A DNA stretch of 64,000 nucleotides from Pectobacterium aroidearum. Lineage in GTDB: Bacteria > Pseudomonadota > Gammaproteobacteria > Enterobacterales > Enterobacteriaceae. The DNA is taken from assembly GCF_015689195.1 (NCBI RefSeq), contig NZ_CP065044.1, positions 4,216,001 through 4,280,000 of the forward strand. The letters are read 5' to 3'. Below, piece by piece: positions 41,408-52,980 of this stretch; position 1 is the first letter of the stretch; each line of letters opens with the position of its first letter. The notes beneath the pieces are model-generated. The model ran no database searches. It worked only from the letters and a program-made list of their open reading frames with translations, and was not told the origin of the DNA. The translations under genes were made by a program, and so were the position numbers.

Positions 41408-43336
41408 TTACGCCAGCGCGATAATCGTATCACCGACCCTCAACTGACGAGCGGAGCCCGGACTGAATAAGTGGTACTCATCCGCATTCGTCACCACCAT
41501 CGGCGTCACCGTGTCGTAGCCTGCCTGCTTGATTGCTTCCAGATCGAACTCCAGCAGCAACTGGCCTTTTTGCACCTTGTCACCTTCTGCAACGTGCATC
41601 TGATAATGCTGGCCTTCCAACTGCACCGTATTGATCCCAACATGAATCAGAATTTCCGCACCGTTCTGCGAAAGAATGCCGACGGCATGGCCGCTGGTAA
41701 ACGTGCTGGCAACCACGCCATCCACCGGTGAATAGATGCGCCCTTCTTCCGGCAGAATAGCAACGCCCTGCCCCACCACGCCGGAAGAGAACACCTTATC
41801 GTCCACGTCCTCCAGCAAGATCAGTTCGCCTTTTACCGGCGATCCCAGCTGTTCCGCCGTCGCCGGCGCGTCTTTTAGCGGTTGGGCAGGTGGCACAGCA
41901 TTGGCTGGCTGGCGTGATACTGGCGCAGCGGGTGTCGTAGAAGTTGATGATGAACGCGTGGGCGCTGGCGTGTTCTCAACTGGCGGCGTCGGATCGTCAA
42001 ATCCCACAATAACCGTTAGTACAAAACTCGCGGCGAAGGCGATAGCGCAGCCGATGAGGAACCCGACAAAGCCTTCTCCGTAGAAGATCGGCAGCGTCAG
42101 TAACCCAGGCATCCCCATAGAGACCGCCGAGCTTTTCGCATAGCCAACGATAGCGCCCCCGATGGCAGCGGCGATCACCGCGCAGATAAACGGTTTCTTC
42201 AGCTTCAGCGTAACCCCATAAACACCGGGTTCCGTGATGCCAAACAGCGACGCGATAAAGGTACTGCCTGCCAACGCTTTGAGTTTTTTATCTTTGGTAC
42301 GCACCATCACGCCCAGCAGTGCGCCAGACTGGGCAAAGACCGACGGGCTGGAGGCGGCTTTAAGGTAGCTGTGCCCCATGACGGAGAGATCGTTGATGAA
42401 CACGGTCACAAAGCCCCAGTGAACGCCAAATATCACTAAGACCTGCCATGACGCCGCCATCAGCGCGCCCGCAATAATCGGGTTGAATTCATAGATACTG
42501 ACGAATACCGACGCAATGAGCTTACTGGCCGAAATCCCAATCGGCCCGATGGTCATCAGCGTTAGCGGTACCATCAGTAGCAGCAGGAAGAACGGCGTCA
42601 GTATATTGCGCACGCTTTCGTGAATATGGCGATTCAGGAAACGCTCGATATACGACATCAGCCACACGCTGAAGATAATCGGGATCACCGAGGCGGTGTA
42701 TTTCATCATCACCACAGGCAGGCCGAAGAACGTCACAGGCTGACCGGCATCAAATAAACCCTGAATCGTCGGGTAAACCAGCGCACCGGCAATCGACACC
42801 GCCACAAAAATGTTGGTTTCAAATTTACGCGCAGCGGTAATCGCCAACAGCATCGGCAAAAAATAGAACAGGCTGTCGGACGCCGCATGCAGGATGACAT
42901 AGGTACTTTCTTTAGTATTCAGCCACCCGAGCGCCAGGACAATAGCCAGCGCCCCTTTCAGCACCCCCGCTGCCGCCATCGCGCCCAACAAGGGGGTAAA
43001 GATCCCGGCAACCAGATCGATCAATCGTCCCATGGCCGAGGTCGATTGCTCGCTTTCCGCGGTCTGGCGTTTCCCGTCGCCGTCCTCCAGCAGCTTGGAG
43101 ATCGAACCAAAAGCGCGATACACCTCCGGCACCCGGTTCCCGATCACCACCTGCAATTGCCCTGAAGCATTGATGACCGTAATGACGCCTTCCAACGCCT
43201 CAAGCGCAGCCACATCCACTTTACCGTGATCAACAATCTTAAAGCGCAAACGTGTTGCACAATGCACCAGGGTAGAAACGTTCGTTTCCCCTCCGACCAA
43301 CCTCAGAATATTTTCAGCGAGCACTTTGCTATTCAT
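41408..43336 (-). CDS. beta-glucoside PTS transporter, EIIBCA
   Basis: 642-residue single-chain phosphotransferase permease. EIIB at residues 1-85 has the phospho-Cys in HCATRLRF (about 26). EIIC at about 105-470 has around ten membrane segments (GVLKGALAIVLALGW, FGITEPGVYGVTL). A Pro/Ala/Thr-rich linker of about 50 residues follows. EIIA is C-terminal with the phospho-His in ILIHVGINT (about 562). It imports and phosphorylates aryl-beta-glucosides. The start at MNSKVLAENIL is chosen because GGAAG lies upstream and EIIB begins there. The upstream 62 in-frame codons run through the RAT/terminator and are not coding. Confidence 0.94.
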   Translation of the reverse strand: MNSKVLAENILRLVGGETNVSTLVHCATRLRFKIVDHGKVDVAALEALEGVITVINASGQLQVVIGNRVPEVYRAFGSISKLLEDGDGKRQTAESEQSTSAMGRLIDLVAGIFTPLLGAMAAAGVLKGALAIVLALGWLNTKESTYVILHAASDSLFYFLPMLLAITAARKFETNIFVAVSIAGALVYPTIQGLFDAGQPVTFFGLPVVMMKYTASVIPIIFSVWLMSYIERFLNRHIHESVRNILTPFFLLLLMVPLTLMTIGPIGISASKLIASVFVSIYEFNPIIAGALMAASWQVLVIFGVHWGFVTVFINDLSVMGHSYLKAASSPSVFAQSGALLGVMVRTKDKKLKALAGSTFIASLFGITEPGVYGVTLKLKKPFICAVIAAAIGGAIVGYAKSSAVSMGMPGLLTLPIFYGEGFVGFLIGCAIAFAASFVLTVIVGFDDPTPPVENTPAPTRSSSTSTTPAAPVSRQPANAVPPAQPLKDAPATAEQLGSPVKGELILLEDVDDKVFSSGVVGQGVAILPEEGRIYSPVDGVVASTFTSGHAVGILSQNGAEILIHVGINTVQLEGQHYQMHVAEGDKVQKGQLLLEFDLEAIKQAGYDTVTPMVVTNADEYHLFSPGSARQLRVGDTIIALA

Positions 43337-43420
43337 AATGACTTCCCGTTTCGTCAATGGCTGCAACTGCCTAATACACGTCATCCCGCTTGTTGTCCGC
43401 TGGCCAGCTGGAAAATAAGC

Positions 43421-43498
43421 AAAAAAAAACCTGGATAAAGCAGCGTGCGGTATACGCTGCTTTATCCAGGTCTCGCCCAGAAACTTCTGGTGACGTCC
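43421..43498 (-). promoter_or_regulatory. BglG-type RAT and 17-bp terminator before the PTS gene
   Basis: On the minus strand the RAT-like bases 43498-43468 read GGACGTCACCAG...CTGGGCGAGACCT. They overlap the first arm of a 17-bp perfect terminator stem (43470-43454 with 43446-43430) followed by nine Ts. The arrangement is that of bgl/arb/asc-type antitermination; the cognate antiterminator gene is not in the window. Confidence 0.8.
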
Positions 43499-43551
43499 TT
43501 TGCTGTTTTCTAACAAGTTCACGCGGAGAAAGCTATCTCTACGTTTTATTC

Positions 43552-43567
43552 TGTGAAAACAGTCACT
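43552..43567. promoter_or_regulatory. candidate CRP site upstream of the PTS gene
   Basis: TGTGAAAACAGTCACT fits TGTGA-N6-TCACA with one mismatch. It lies upstream of the RAT on the minus strand and suggests glucose repression of the permease. Confidence 0.6.
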
Positions 43568-43598
43568 AAATTTCTATCCATCTAAATTTCTATCCATC
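43567..43598. repeat. perfect 16-base tandem duplication
   Basis: TAAATTTCTATCCATC occurs twice in a row (43567-43582 and 43583-43598), next to the candidate CRP site. It may be a recent slippage product. Confidence 0.8.
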
Positions 43599-43634
43599 AG
43601 GCGAAGTCGCCCGACCTACGCGCCGTAAAACGAA

Positions 43635-43660
43635 ATGGCGCTTCTCAGAAGAAGCGCCAT
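43635..43660 (-). terminator. terminator of the DUF305 gene
   Basis: ATGGCGCTTCT (43635-43645) and AGAAGCGCCAT (43650-43660) form an 11-bp stem just past the stop codon, with TTCGTTTTA following on the minus strand. Confidence 0.75.
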
Positions 43661-43668
43661 CGGCAATG

Positions 43669-44031
43669 TTACTGCTTGCCTTGCTTCTTCAGCCAGGCTT
43701 CCATTTGGTCGATCTCCGGCTGCTGGGCTTTAATAATCTCTTCTGCCAGCTTGCGCAATTCCGGGTCTTTACCGTATTGCAGTTCCGTCTTCGCCATATC
43801 AATCGCGCCGCGGTGATGCGCAATCATCCCTTTGGCAAAGGCAATATCAGGGTCGCTGGACTTCAACCCGTCCATCATCTCGGTATGCATCGCATCCATC
43901 CCTTTCATATACGCCTGTTGGGAGGACGACGCTTCACTCGCTGAACCATGGCCGCTATGCGCGCTGTCAGCGGCAAACGAGAGAACCGGAACCAGCAAGG
44001 CCGCAGCTAATAACAAATGGACTTTCTTCAT
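43669..44031 (-). CDS. DUF305 (CopM-like) periplasmic protein
   Basis: 120-residue exported protein: signal peptide of about 20 residues ending SFAAD, then a His/Met-rich segment (HSGHGS, MKGMDAMHTEMMDG), the DUF305 core FAKGMIAHHRGAIDMAK and a helical C-terminus. Family members include the copper-binding CopM, so metal binding is a reasonable guess, not shown here. The ATG at 44031 is preferred to the GTG one codon upstream. No partner gene is obvious. Confidence 0.85.
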   Translation of the reverse strand: MKKVHLLLAAALLVPVLSFAADSAHSGHGSASEASSSQQAYMKGMDAMHTEMMDGLKSSDPDIAFAKGMIAHHRGAIDMAKTELQYGKDPELRKLAEEIIKAQQPEIDQMEAWLKKQGKQ

Positions 44032-44102
44032 CACAACCTCTCAATCAGTCACAGAACTTCTTGAGGGTAGACGTTCCAGTAAGGGGAAGGTCAAGGGAGG
44101 AT

Positions 44103-45572
44103 TCAGATCTCTTCGACCAAACGTAGACACACACGATTACGCCCCTGTGCCTTCGCTTTGTAGAGTTGCTCATCTGCCAGCCCGATCAAATCGTAAGTGT
44201 TGCCACCTTCATACTGGGGAAACGTGACCACGCCAATACTGATCGTAAAACGGATTTCCCGGCCATCGGACAGCACAAGCGGCGTGGATTCCGTCAGATG
44301 CCGTAGGGTTTCAGCCATCGCTGCGGATTGTTCAGCCGTCAGATCATAAGCCGCAATAACGAATTCCTCCCCGCCCCAGCGGCAAAGAATGTCGCTCGGC
44401 CGAATATTCGCGCTCAGCATACGGGCAAAGCTGGCGATCAATTCATCGCCGCTGGCATGACCGTAGGTATCGTTGACCTGCTTAAAATAATCAATATCCA
44501 GAAATAACAGCGTTAGCTGACGCTTTCTCTTATTCATTAGCAAGCCCTGCCTCCCATTCAACATGCTAAGGAAAGCGCGACGATTGAAGGTATTCGTGAG
44601 TGCATCCTTCAGGCTGTTGCTTTCGATGATTTTAATCAGTCGTCGGTTCATCGAAACAAAATGAGAGACGCTTAACATCGCCATAATTAACATCGCGATG
44701 TTCAGTCGTGCGGTCGTGAGAAACGAATTAATGTACGCCTCAGAATTTGAATTGATGAGTATACCGACTTGATTAATATAGAGATAATTCAGTATTACGC
44801 CCGTAATCGCACAGAGCAACGACATGATCGGGAAAGAGTAATTGAATGCACACAGCGTGAGCGGAATAACAGACAGCGTAATCAGGCTCGCGTCCTGAAA
44901 AAACAGGCTCACCAATAAGAAAATGATGAAGACCAGAAAGGGAAAAATATTCTCTCTGATGTGCTTAGGACAAAGAGGAATATTCCGCAGCGCCCGCAGG
45001 ATATCTTTACCGCGCAGGAAAAAGAACGCGAGAATAATACCGGTTCCCAGTTGTTCACTGAACCAGTCCATAAACTCGGCATAGCGGTTCCCCGTATCGT
45101 AGACATACGCATAAACCCCATACGCCACGCCGGATGAGAACGCACCGACAAACGTCGAAGCGAAAATAATATAGACGTAATATTTGCTGAATTTTTCAAA
45201 TGTCGACCACTTACCGGTAAACCGACACATCAGGCAAAAGGCGCACCAGGCCGTTACCACAAAGACCATATTGCACAAACATAACAGCACTTTGGTTTTT
45301 AACGGTGAGTTATTGTCCATCCACAGCGCCGCCGATAGCATCGCCACATAACTCACTAAAAAACCGATACCGATAGACAGTGTTTTACCTTTTATCGTCC
45401 CGTTTCTGGCTCTGAAAGTAATCATGAGACAAAAAACCAGAATATTGGCGGGCCAAAACAGCGACAGCTCATCCAGTACCCGAAACCGAAATCCCAGACA
45501 GCTCACGATGAAAGTGGTCAAGAACAGAAACGGCATGAATTTTATAGTTTTCAACGTCAAATCGTTATTCAT
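44103..45572 (-). CDS. membrane-bound diguanylate cyclase (GGDEF)
   Basis: 489-residue protein with about eight to ten N-terminal membrane segments (MASE1-like sensor, about 1-310) and a C-terminal GGDEF domain. The active site is RWGGEEF near residue 400, and an RxxD inhibitory site (RPSD) sits five residues before it, so it should make cyclic-di-GMP from two GTP and be inhibited by its product. No EAL domain. The start at MNNDLTL has AAAGGACA upstream; 20 in-frame upstream residues are dropped. The signal it senses is unknown. Confidence 0.9.
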   Translation of the reverse strand: MNNDLTLKTIKFMPFLFLTTFIVSCLGFRFRVLDELSLFWPANILVFCLMITFRARNGTIKGKTLSIGIGFLVSYVAMLSAALWMDNNSPLKTKVLLCLCNMVFVVTAWCAFCLMCRFTGKWSTFEKFSKYYVYIIFASTFVGAFSSGVAYGVYAYVYDTGNRYAEFMDWFSEQLGTGIILAFFFLRGKDILRALRNIPLCPKHIRENIFPFLVFIIFLLVSLFFQDASLITLSVIPLTLCAFNYSFPIMSLLCAITGVILNYLYINQVGILINSNSEAYINSFLTTARLNIAMLIMAMLSVSHFVSMNRRLIKIIESNSLKDALTNTFNRRAFLSMLNGRQGLLMNKRKRQLTLLFLDIDYFKQVNDTYGHASGDELIASFARMLSANIRPSDILCRWGGEEFVIAAYDLTAEQSAAMAETLRHLTESTPLVLSDGREIRFTISIGVVTFPQYEGGNTYDLIGLADEQLYKAKAQGRNRVCLRLVEEI

Positions 45573-45679
45573 TTGTCCTTTACCGCCTGCTGTCCGATGG
45601 TTCCACCTGCTTTCTCCGCGTGAGGATAGCATTAATCATTTACCGACTCACAGCACGATGGTTGCGGGAAAAATAAATA

Positions 45680-45733
45680 AAAAAAACCACCGGACCGAGG
45701 CATTACTCATCAGGTAATACGTCGATCCGGTGG
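45680..45733 (-). terminator. terminator of the spy-like gene
   Basis: CCACCGGA (45687-45694) pairs with TCCGGTGG (45726-45733), with a further inner stem, and eight or more Ts follow on the minus strand. Confidence 0.8.
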
Positions 45734-45774
45734 TCTTAGTGACTTATCGTACGGCGGGCTCTCGTGCGTACACG

Positions 45775-46263
45775 TTATTCCGCAGGGACAGGCTTACCAT
45801 CCGGTCTTGGCGGTTGAGTCAGTCGTTTTTCAAAGTTGTCGTTGTACTGTTTCTTCTGTTCTGGCGTCAGAACATTGTAAATTTTGTTCTTGGTTTCCAG
45901 CCCGTTAAGCATTCTGGCCTTGTGTTCCGCGTCGGCTTTATCCAACTGCGCCTGTGCTTTTGCGGTATCAAAGGTATCTGATGCGATCAGGCTATGCATT
46001 TCACGACGGTCATCCTGCATCGCTTTGTGCATTTTCTCGCGGGACTCTTTCATGATGTCTTTGACTTGCTGCTTCTGCGCTTCTGTCAAATTCAGCTCCT
46101 TAAACATCGCATCCGGCCCCATCATGCCACGATGCTCCCGACCCTCTTTCATCATCATCTTGTGTTCCGGGCCAGGACCTTTCGATGCTTCATTCGCATG
46201 CGCGATACCTGCCGCGCCCAATGCCAAAGAAGAAGCAACCAGCATTGCAGTGAGTTTACGCAT
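45775..46263 (-). CDS. spy: Spy/CpxP-family periplasmic chaperone
   Basis: 162-residue exported protein with a signal peptide ending AHA at about 23. The two LTxxQ motifs (LTEAQKQQ near 60 and LTPEQKKQ near 131) define the Spy/CpxP family of ATP-independent periplasmic chaperones. It differs from CpxP in lacking obvious extra features, and the Met/His-rich start (HKMMMKEGREHRGMM) resembles Spy. In E. coli spy is induced by CpxR and BaeR; I could not place such a site with confidence. Confidence 0.88.
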   Translation of the reverse strand: MRKLTAMLVASSLALGAAGIAHANEASKGPGPEHKMMMKEGREHRGMMGPDAMFKELNLTEAQKQQVKDIMKESREKMHKAMQDDRREMHSLIASDTFDTAKAQAQLDKADAEHKARMLNGLETKNKIYNVLTPEQKKQYNDNFEKRLTQPPRPDGKPVPAE

Positions 46264-46514
46264 ATTTCATTCCTCTCTCTGAATTGACTTATCGACGGCG
46301 AGTGCCGTGCTACGAGGGAAAGTATAGGCCCGACACCTTCAGTTAATTAGAGTAAGGGTAAATCTCTGCAAGTGTCGGCTCCACATTTGCGGCAATTATG
46401 GAGAATGAGGAGGAATTGTGTAAGGAAGCGGCAGTATTGCGTTAACCGAATTTTGTGTTAACCGACTCTGGTATTAACAGGCGACACAATAGCTAAAAAA
46501 ATGCTGGTGGGTGG

Positions 46515-46811
46515 TTACCGCAGTGAACGTCTAAAGGCACTGGCTTCTTGTGCCAATGCATCAAGATGGGCATGAATGACCTTCATTTTCTGAATCAGCG
46601 GATTTCGCTCAGGCGAACTGTCCATCGAACTCAGCTGCGCAGAGAGCCGCTCAATCTGCGTACAAAGGTAAGCATCACGCTCTTTCGCCTGAAGCAACTG
46701 CTGCTGGAGGGACTGATGTTCCTGCCGCCACGTCTGCTGCTGACGCTGCACGCTTTGTTCTAACGCACGCAGTGCGCTATCCAGACGATATTCCAACTCT
46801 TCCACCCGCAT
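46515..46811 (-). CDS. small coiled-coil protein of unknown function
   Basis: 98 residues, almost entirely predicted coiled coil: heptad-like Leu/Gln patterns from LEYRLDSALRALEQS to LAQEASAFRR, with a Pro break near SSPERNP. No signal peptide, no membrane segment, no known domain that I recognise. The ATG at 46811 has AAGG upstream. It is divergent from fadH. Confidence 0.65.
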   Translation of the reverse strand: MRVEELEYRLDSALRALEQSVQRQQQTWRQEHQSLQQQLLQAKERDAYLCTQIERLSAQLSSMDSSPERNPLIQKMKVIHAHLDALAQEASAFRRSLR

Positions 46812-46978
46812 AACGATACCTTTGCCCGATAAACCCGCGGATTATAATGTCACACGCCCCCGACAACAAACACTCCGGCGCACGATCCCTTGCCTGCTTC
46901 GGCTTTCCCCCAATATTCGCAATGACATCAATCACAATAAATACACATAAATTTCACAACTCACTCAATTACAGCTAG

Positions 46979-49081
<2,103 letters not shown>

Positions 49082-49097
49082 TGTAGGCAACGTGGGT

Positions 49098-50237
49098 TTA
49101 GCGGGACGACCCCGTTTTCACCGCACGCAGTATGACGAACTTCGTGTTGCTGGCGACGGTTTCACAGTTGCCGAACAGACGCTTCAGCTTGTGGAAATAA
49201 TCCAGATGGCGATTCCCCACAATGCGTAGTTCTCCGCCAACCTGAAGGCAGCGACGGGCATCCATAAACATCTGCCAGGCGATTTCATCCGTCACGGCTT
49301 GTTGTTGGTGGAATGGCGGGTTGCACAATACGGCCTGCAACGTATCACGCTTAACGCGAGCCAACCCGTGGTTCACTACGAAGCTACAGCGCTCGACATC
49401 CTGTGGGCAGTTAACCTCAACGTTCACCTGACTCGACGCCACCGCCATATAAGATTCATCAAAGAAGCCAACGGTGGCCTCGGGGTTAGCTTTCAGCGCT
49501 GCCAGACCAATGACGCCGTTGCCACAGCCGAGATCGATGATCTTACCGTCTATCTGTTCCGGCAAATGCTGCATAAAGAAACGTGCGCCGATATCCAACC
49601 CATTACGCGAATACACGTTAGCGTGGTTTTGAATACGATAGCCGTAGCCATCCAGCTCCCATTCAGTAGTAAGTGACTGCTCACTGACTTTTAGCTCCGC
49701 CCACTCGCAGTGAACCAGACGCGCCTTTTTCCAGGCCAGCGAGGTTTTCGTCGGCCCCATCACGCGCTCAAACAATTGCAGCGTAGAGGTATGAATATCG
49801 CGCGCTTTCGCGCCGGCAATAATACGCGTTTGCGGCGTGACGACCTTACGCAACATTCTCAACTGGTGTTCCAGCAGCGCGATCGTTTTCGGTATTTTAA
49901 TCACCACCAGCGCAGGCGCCTCGGGTAGATCCGCCATGCTATCCAGCAGTGTTACCGCATTGGCATCATAGCCATTCAGTTCCAGATTGTGCCGCGTTGC
50001 CAGTTGGCTGAGATAAGAGTCGCTGATACTGACGGGCGATTGCGCCTGCAAACCACAGGCCAGCGCACCAAACGTATCATTGAAAATCAGACGCGGCCCC
50101 GGCGCGATTTCCATCGTGGACAGCTCACGCAGCAGGTATTCATCTGCGGCATCCCACGCCTGTAGCGCCGAGTTTTCGGCGACCTGAGGGTAACGCACCA
50201 ACGTCAGGTTGCACGTTTCCAATTCGAGTTGGCTCAT
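49098..50237 (-). CDS. rlmG: 23S rRNA (guanine-1835-N2) methyltransferase RlmG
   Basis: 379-residue SAM-dependent methyltransferase with two tandem class I folds; the C-terminal one is catalytic, with [15 protein letters not shown] and the NPPF motif in LCNPPFHQQ. The start at [10 protein letters not shown] has AGGAGAG upstream and gives the E. coli length; six in-frame upstream residues are dropped. Convergent with fadH and divergent from ygjR, as in E. coli. Confidence 0.96.
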   Translation of the reverse strand: MSQLELETCNLTLVRYPQVAENSALQAWDAADEYLLRELSTMEIAPGPRLIFNDTFGALACGLQAQSPVSISDSYLSQLATRHNLELNGYDANAVTLLDSMADLPEAPALVVIKIPKTIALLEHQLRMLRKVVTPQTRIIAGAKARDIHTSTLQLFERVMGPTKTSLAWKKARLVHCEWAELKVSEQSLTTEWELDGYGYRIQNHANVYSRNGLDIGARFFMQHLPEQIDGKIIDLGCGNGVIGLAALKANPEATVGFFDESYMAVASSQVNVEVNCPQDVERCSFVVNHGLARVKRDTLQAVLCNPPFHQQQAVTDEIAWQMFMDARRCLQVGGELRIVGNRHLDYFHKLKRLFGNCETVASNTKFVILRAVKTGSSR

Positions 50238-50398
50238 TAGCCTCTCCTGCATCATAAAATTTGCGCTGTTTATCCCTTAAAATAGTCCGTCAGTAAATGC
50301 TTTTCTCTGCCGGAACGGGAAATGATTGACGTTGCCTTGTCATTTGACCGTGATAATCTGCATAGACATCACCAATCCCTTCAGGATACCAAACGCTT

Positions 50399-51397
50399 AT
50401 GATTCGCTTCGCTATTGTAGGAACCAGTTGGATCACCCGTCAGTTTGTTGATGCCGCCCACGAAACCGGCAAGCTGAAGCTCACCGCCATCTATTCGCGC
50501 ACGGCAGAAAAAGCGCAGCCGTTTCAGGCCGATTACATGGTGGATACGCGCTTTGATTCACTGGACGCCATGGCGAAATCCGATCTTATCGACGCCGTGT
50601 ATCTGGCAAGCCCTAACTCACTGCATTGCGAACAGGCTCTGCTCTTCCTGAGCCACGGCAAGCATGTCATCTGTGAAAAACCGCTGGCTTCCAACCGCTA
50701 TGAAGTCGAACAGATGATCGCCTGTGCCAGAGAAAATCAGGTCGTGCTCTTTGAAGCGTTCAAAACCGCCAGCCTGCCCAATTTTAGCGTGATCCAGCAG
50801 GCGCTGCCAAAAGTCGGCCGGTTGCGTAAAGTGGTGCTGAATTACTGCCAGTATTCCTCACGCTACCCGCGCTATCTGGCGGGCGAGAACCCGAATACGT
50901 TCAATCCGGCGTTCTCCAACGGTTCTATCATGGATATCGGCTACTACTGCTTAGCCTTCGCCGTGTCGCTGTGGGGAGAACCGTGCACCACGCAGGCCAG
51001 CGCGACGCTATTAGAAAGCGGCGTAGATGCACATGGCAGCGTCATCCTGAATTACGGCGATTTTGATGTGACCATTAACCATTCCAAAGTCAGCCACTCC
51101 ACGATACCCAGTGAAATTCAGGGGGAAGACGGTTCTCTGGTGATTGAAAAAGTCTCCGAATGCCATAACGTGAAATTCATTCCGCGTGAAGGCAAGCAGT
51201 TGGATCTCAGCCAACCGCAGCATATCAACAGCATGCTGTACGAAGCCGAAGTCTTTGCCGCGCTGGTCAGCGATAGCGCCATCAACCATGCAGAACTGGC
51301 ACGATCGCGCACCGTCGCAGGGCTGCTGACAGAAATTCGCCGCCAAACCGGCGTCGTGTTTCCTGCCGATGCAGCCACGCCGGGAAACGCGGAGTAA
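50399..51397 (+). CDS. ygjR: Gfo/Idh/MocA-family oxidoreductase YgjR
   Basis: 332-residue NAD(P)-dependent sugar-type oxidoreductase with Rossmann VGTSWITRQFVDAA at the N-terminus and the family's CEKPLASN loop near 98, where the lysine is catalytic. The substrate of YgjR is not established. It lies between rlmG and alx as in E. coli, where ygjP and ygjQ also intervene. Confidence 0.93.
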   Translation: MIRFAIVGTSWITRQFVDAAHETGKLKLTAIYSRTAEKAQPFQADYMVDTRFDSLDAMAKSDLIDAVYLASPNSLHCEQALLFLSHGKHVICEKPLASNRYEVEQMIACARENQVVLFEAFKTASLPNFSVIQQALPKVGRLRKVVLNYCQYSSRYPRYLAGENPNTFNPAFSNGSIMDIGYYCLAFAVSLWGEPCTTQASATLLESGVDAHGSVILNYGDFDVTINHSKVSHSTIPSEIQGEDGSLVIEKVSECHNVKFIPREGKQLDLSQPQHINSMLYEAEVFAALVSDSAINHAELARSRTVAGLLTEIRRQTGVVFPADAATPGNAE

Positions 51398-51448
51398 GGC
51401 AGCGATAATTATTTGACCAGGATCATCTTTTCACCTATCTTCTGTCAG

Positions 51449-51600
51449 GCAAAGGGGAGTAACTTTTCCGCCAGCTAATCGTCATTACGATGCGTTCCGC
51501 ATCCGGTTACTGGGCAACTTTGATGAAAAGCGTGATTCTTAATGAAACAGCTTCATTAACGTTGTAAGTGAGACCTTGCCGGAAGGCGAGGTGCATTTGC
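51449..51600 (+). promoter_or_regulatory. yybP-ykoY manganese riboswitch of alx
   Basis: The leader keeps the conserved cores of the class: GGCAAAGGGGAGTA near 51448 and GAGACCTTGCCGG with GGCGAGGTGC near 51571. E. coli alx carries the same element (PRE/SraF), which binds Mn2+ and raises Alx. Region limits are approximate. Confidence 0.85.
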
Positions 51601-51615
51601 AGCTTTAATAACAAG

Positions 51616-51647
51616 CGGCCAGCGTCCTTCCGATGTTGGCCGTTTTT
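51616..51647 (+). terminator. expression-platform terminator of the alx riboswitch
   Basis: CGGCCAGC (51616-51623) pairs with GTTGGCCG (51635-51642) and is followed by five Ts, 23 bases before the alx start codon. It is likely the off-state terminator. Confidence 0.7.
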
Positions 51648-51669
51648 GTTTCTATTTAAGGATCTTGCT

Positions 51670-52623
51670 ATGCACTCCATCGGCACGCCGTGGTTATGGG
51701 GCAGCTTCGCTGCCATTGTTATAGTGATGCTGGCCATCGACCTGCTCTATCAAGGGCGCAAAGGGTCGACAGTAATGACGTTCAAACAGGCTGCCGTCTG
51801 GTCTATCATCTGGGTTACGCTCTCGCTGCTGTTCAACGCCGGTTTCTGGTGGTATCTGGACGGCACCATGGGCCGCGAAGTAGCCAACGCCCAGTCGCTG
51901 GCCTTTCTGACCGGTTATTTGATCGAGAAAGCGCTTGCCGTCGATAACGTCTTCGTCTGGCTGATGCTGTTCGGCTACTTCGCCGTCCCCCCGCAATACC
52001 AACGCCGCGTGCTGATTTACGGCGTGTTAGGTGCCATCGTTCTCAGAACGCTGATGGTGTTTGGCGGCAGTTGGCTGGTCACGCAATTCCAGTGGCTGCT
52101 CTATGTGTTCGGTGCGTTCCTGCTATTCACCGGCCTTAAAATGGCGCTGGCGAAAGAAGATGACGGGGCGATCGGCGACAAACCGCTGGTACGCTGGCTG
52201 CGTAGCCGTTTGCGCATGACGGATACCATCGAGAACGAAAAGTTCTTCGTCCGTCGTAACGGCATCCTGTATGCCACGCCGCTGTTTCTGGTGCTGATTA
52301 TGGTTGAAATCAGCGACGTGATTTTCGCCGTAGACAGTATTCCGGCTATTTTCGCCGTCACAACCGATCCTTTCATCGTGCTGACGTCGAACCTGTTCGC
52401 CATTCTGGGACTGCGTGCGATGTACTTCCTGCTGGCTGGCGTAGCTGAACGCTTCTCGCTGTTGAAATATGGTTTGGCCGTCATCCTGATCTTTATTGGT
52501 ACCAAGATGATGCTCATCGACATTTTCCATATTCCGGTGGCCATTTCTCTGGGTGTCGTTGCCAGTATTCTGATCATCACCATGCTGATCAACGTCTGGG
52601 TAAACAAACGCGCCGAGCGTTAA
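51670..52623 (+). CDS. alx: TerC-family membrane protein Alx (manganese efflux)
   Basis: 317-residue membrane protein with about nine transmembrane helices and the TerC signatures [12 protein letters not shown] (about 85-96) and [14 protein letters not shown] (about 217-230), whose acidic residues bind metal. E. coli Alx exports Mn2+ and is induced by alkali and manganese. The ATG at 51670 is chosen by the riboswitch leader and GGAT upstream; 34 in-frame upstream residues lie in the leader and are not coding. Confidence 0.96.
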   Translation: MHSIGTPWLWGSFAAIVIVMLAIDLLYQGRKGSTVMTFKQAAVWSIIWVTLSLLFNAGFWWYLDGTMGREVANAQSLAFLTGYLIEKALAVDNVFVWLMLFGYFAVPPQYQRRVLIYGVLGAIVLRTLMVFGGSWLVTQFQWLLYVFGAFLLFTGLKMALAKEDDGAIGDKPLVRWLRSRLRMTDTIENEKFFVRRNGILYATPLFLVLIMVEISDVIFAVDSIPAIFAVTTDPFIVLTSNLFAILGLRAMYFLLAGVAERFSLLKYGLAVILIFIGTKMMLIDIFHIPVAISLGVVASILIITMLINVWVNKRAER

Positions 52624-52634
52624 TGCTTCCTCTT

Positions 52635-52664
52635 CTCTCCGCACGGTTCCCGCCGTGCGGAGAG
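52635..52664 (+). terminator. alx 3' hairpin
   Basis: CTCTCCGCACGG (52635-52646) and CCGTGCGGAGAG (52653-52664), a 12-bp perfect stem 11 bases past the alx stop. T-poor downstream. Confidence 0.65.
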
Positions 52665-52714
52665 CGCTTCCCTCATTGATAGCGTTTCTACTTTCAATCC
52701 GCTCCTACCCATGC

Positions 52715-52830
52715 GCAATGGCCCGTAGGGTGATGGCGGATGTCTGTCATAAAAAAACGCCGGGAGTGTTTTTCAACGTTGCGTAGCAACGGCCCGTAGG
52801 GTGACGGACACGGATGTCCGTCATAAAAAA
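52715..52830. repeat. two direct copies of a ~42-base intergenic repeat
   Basis: Copy 1 (52715-52757) and copy 2 (52786-52830) share GGCCCGTAGGGTGAYGG then GGATGTCYGTCATAAAAAA. Copy 2 has an extra ACAC that makes GTGACGGACACGGATGTCCGTC, including a perfect inverted GACGGACA/TGTCCGTC. They fill most of the alx-sstT gap, which otherwise shows nothing I can assign apart from the sstT promoter region. Confidence 0.7.
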
Positions 52831-52980
52831 CCACATCATCGCTTTTCTCAAAAATAAAATTTCATATACTGATACACGCAAACACATATCGTTACGGAAA
52901 TAAAAAGTCACCCAGCTCATGCCAGAGGTGCCAGCTCCGTACAGACAACCACTTAGCGGAACGGTTATCCCGTCAAAATT

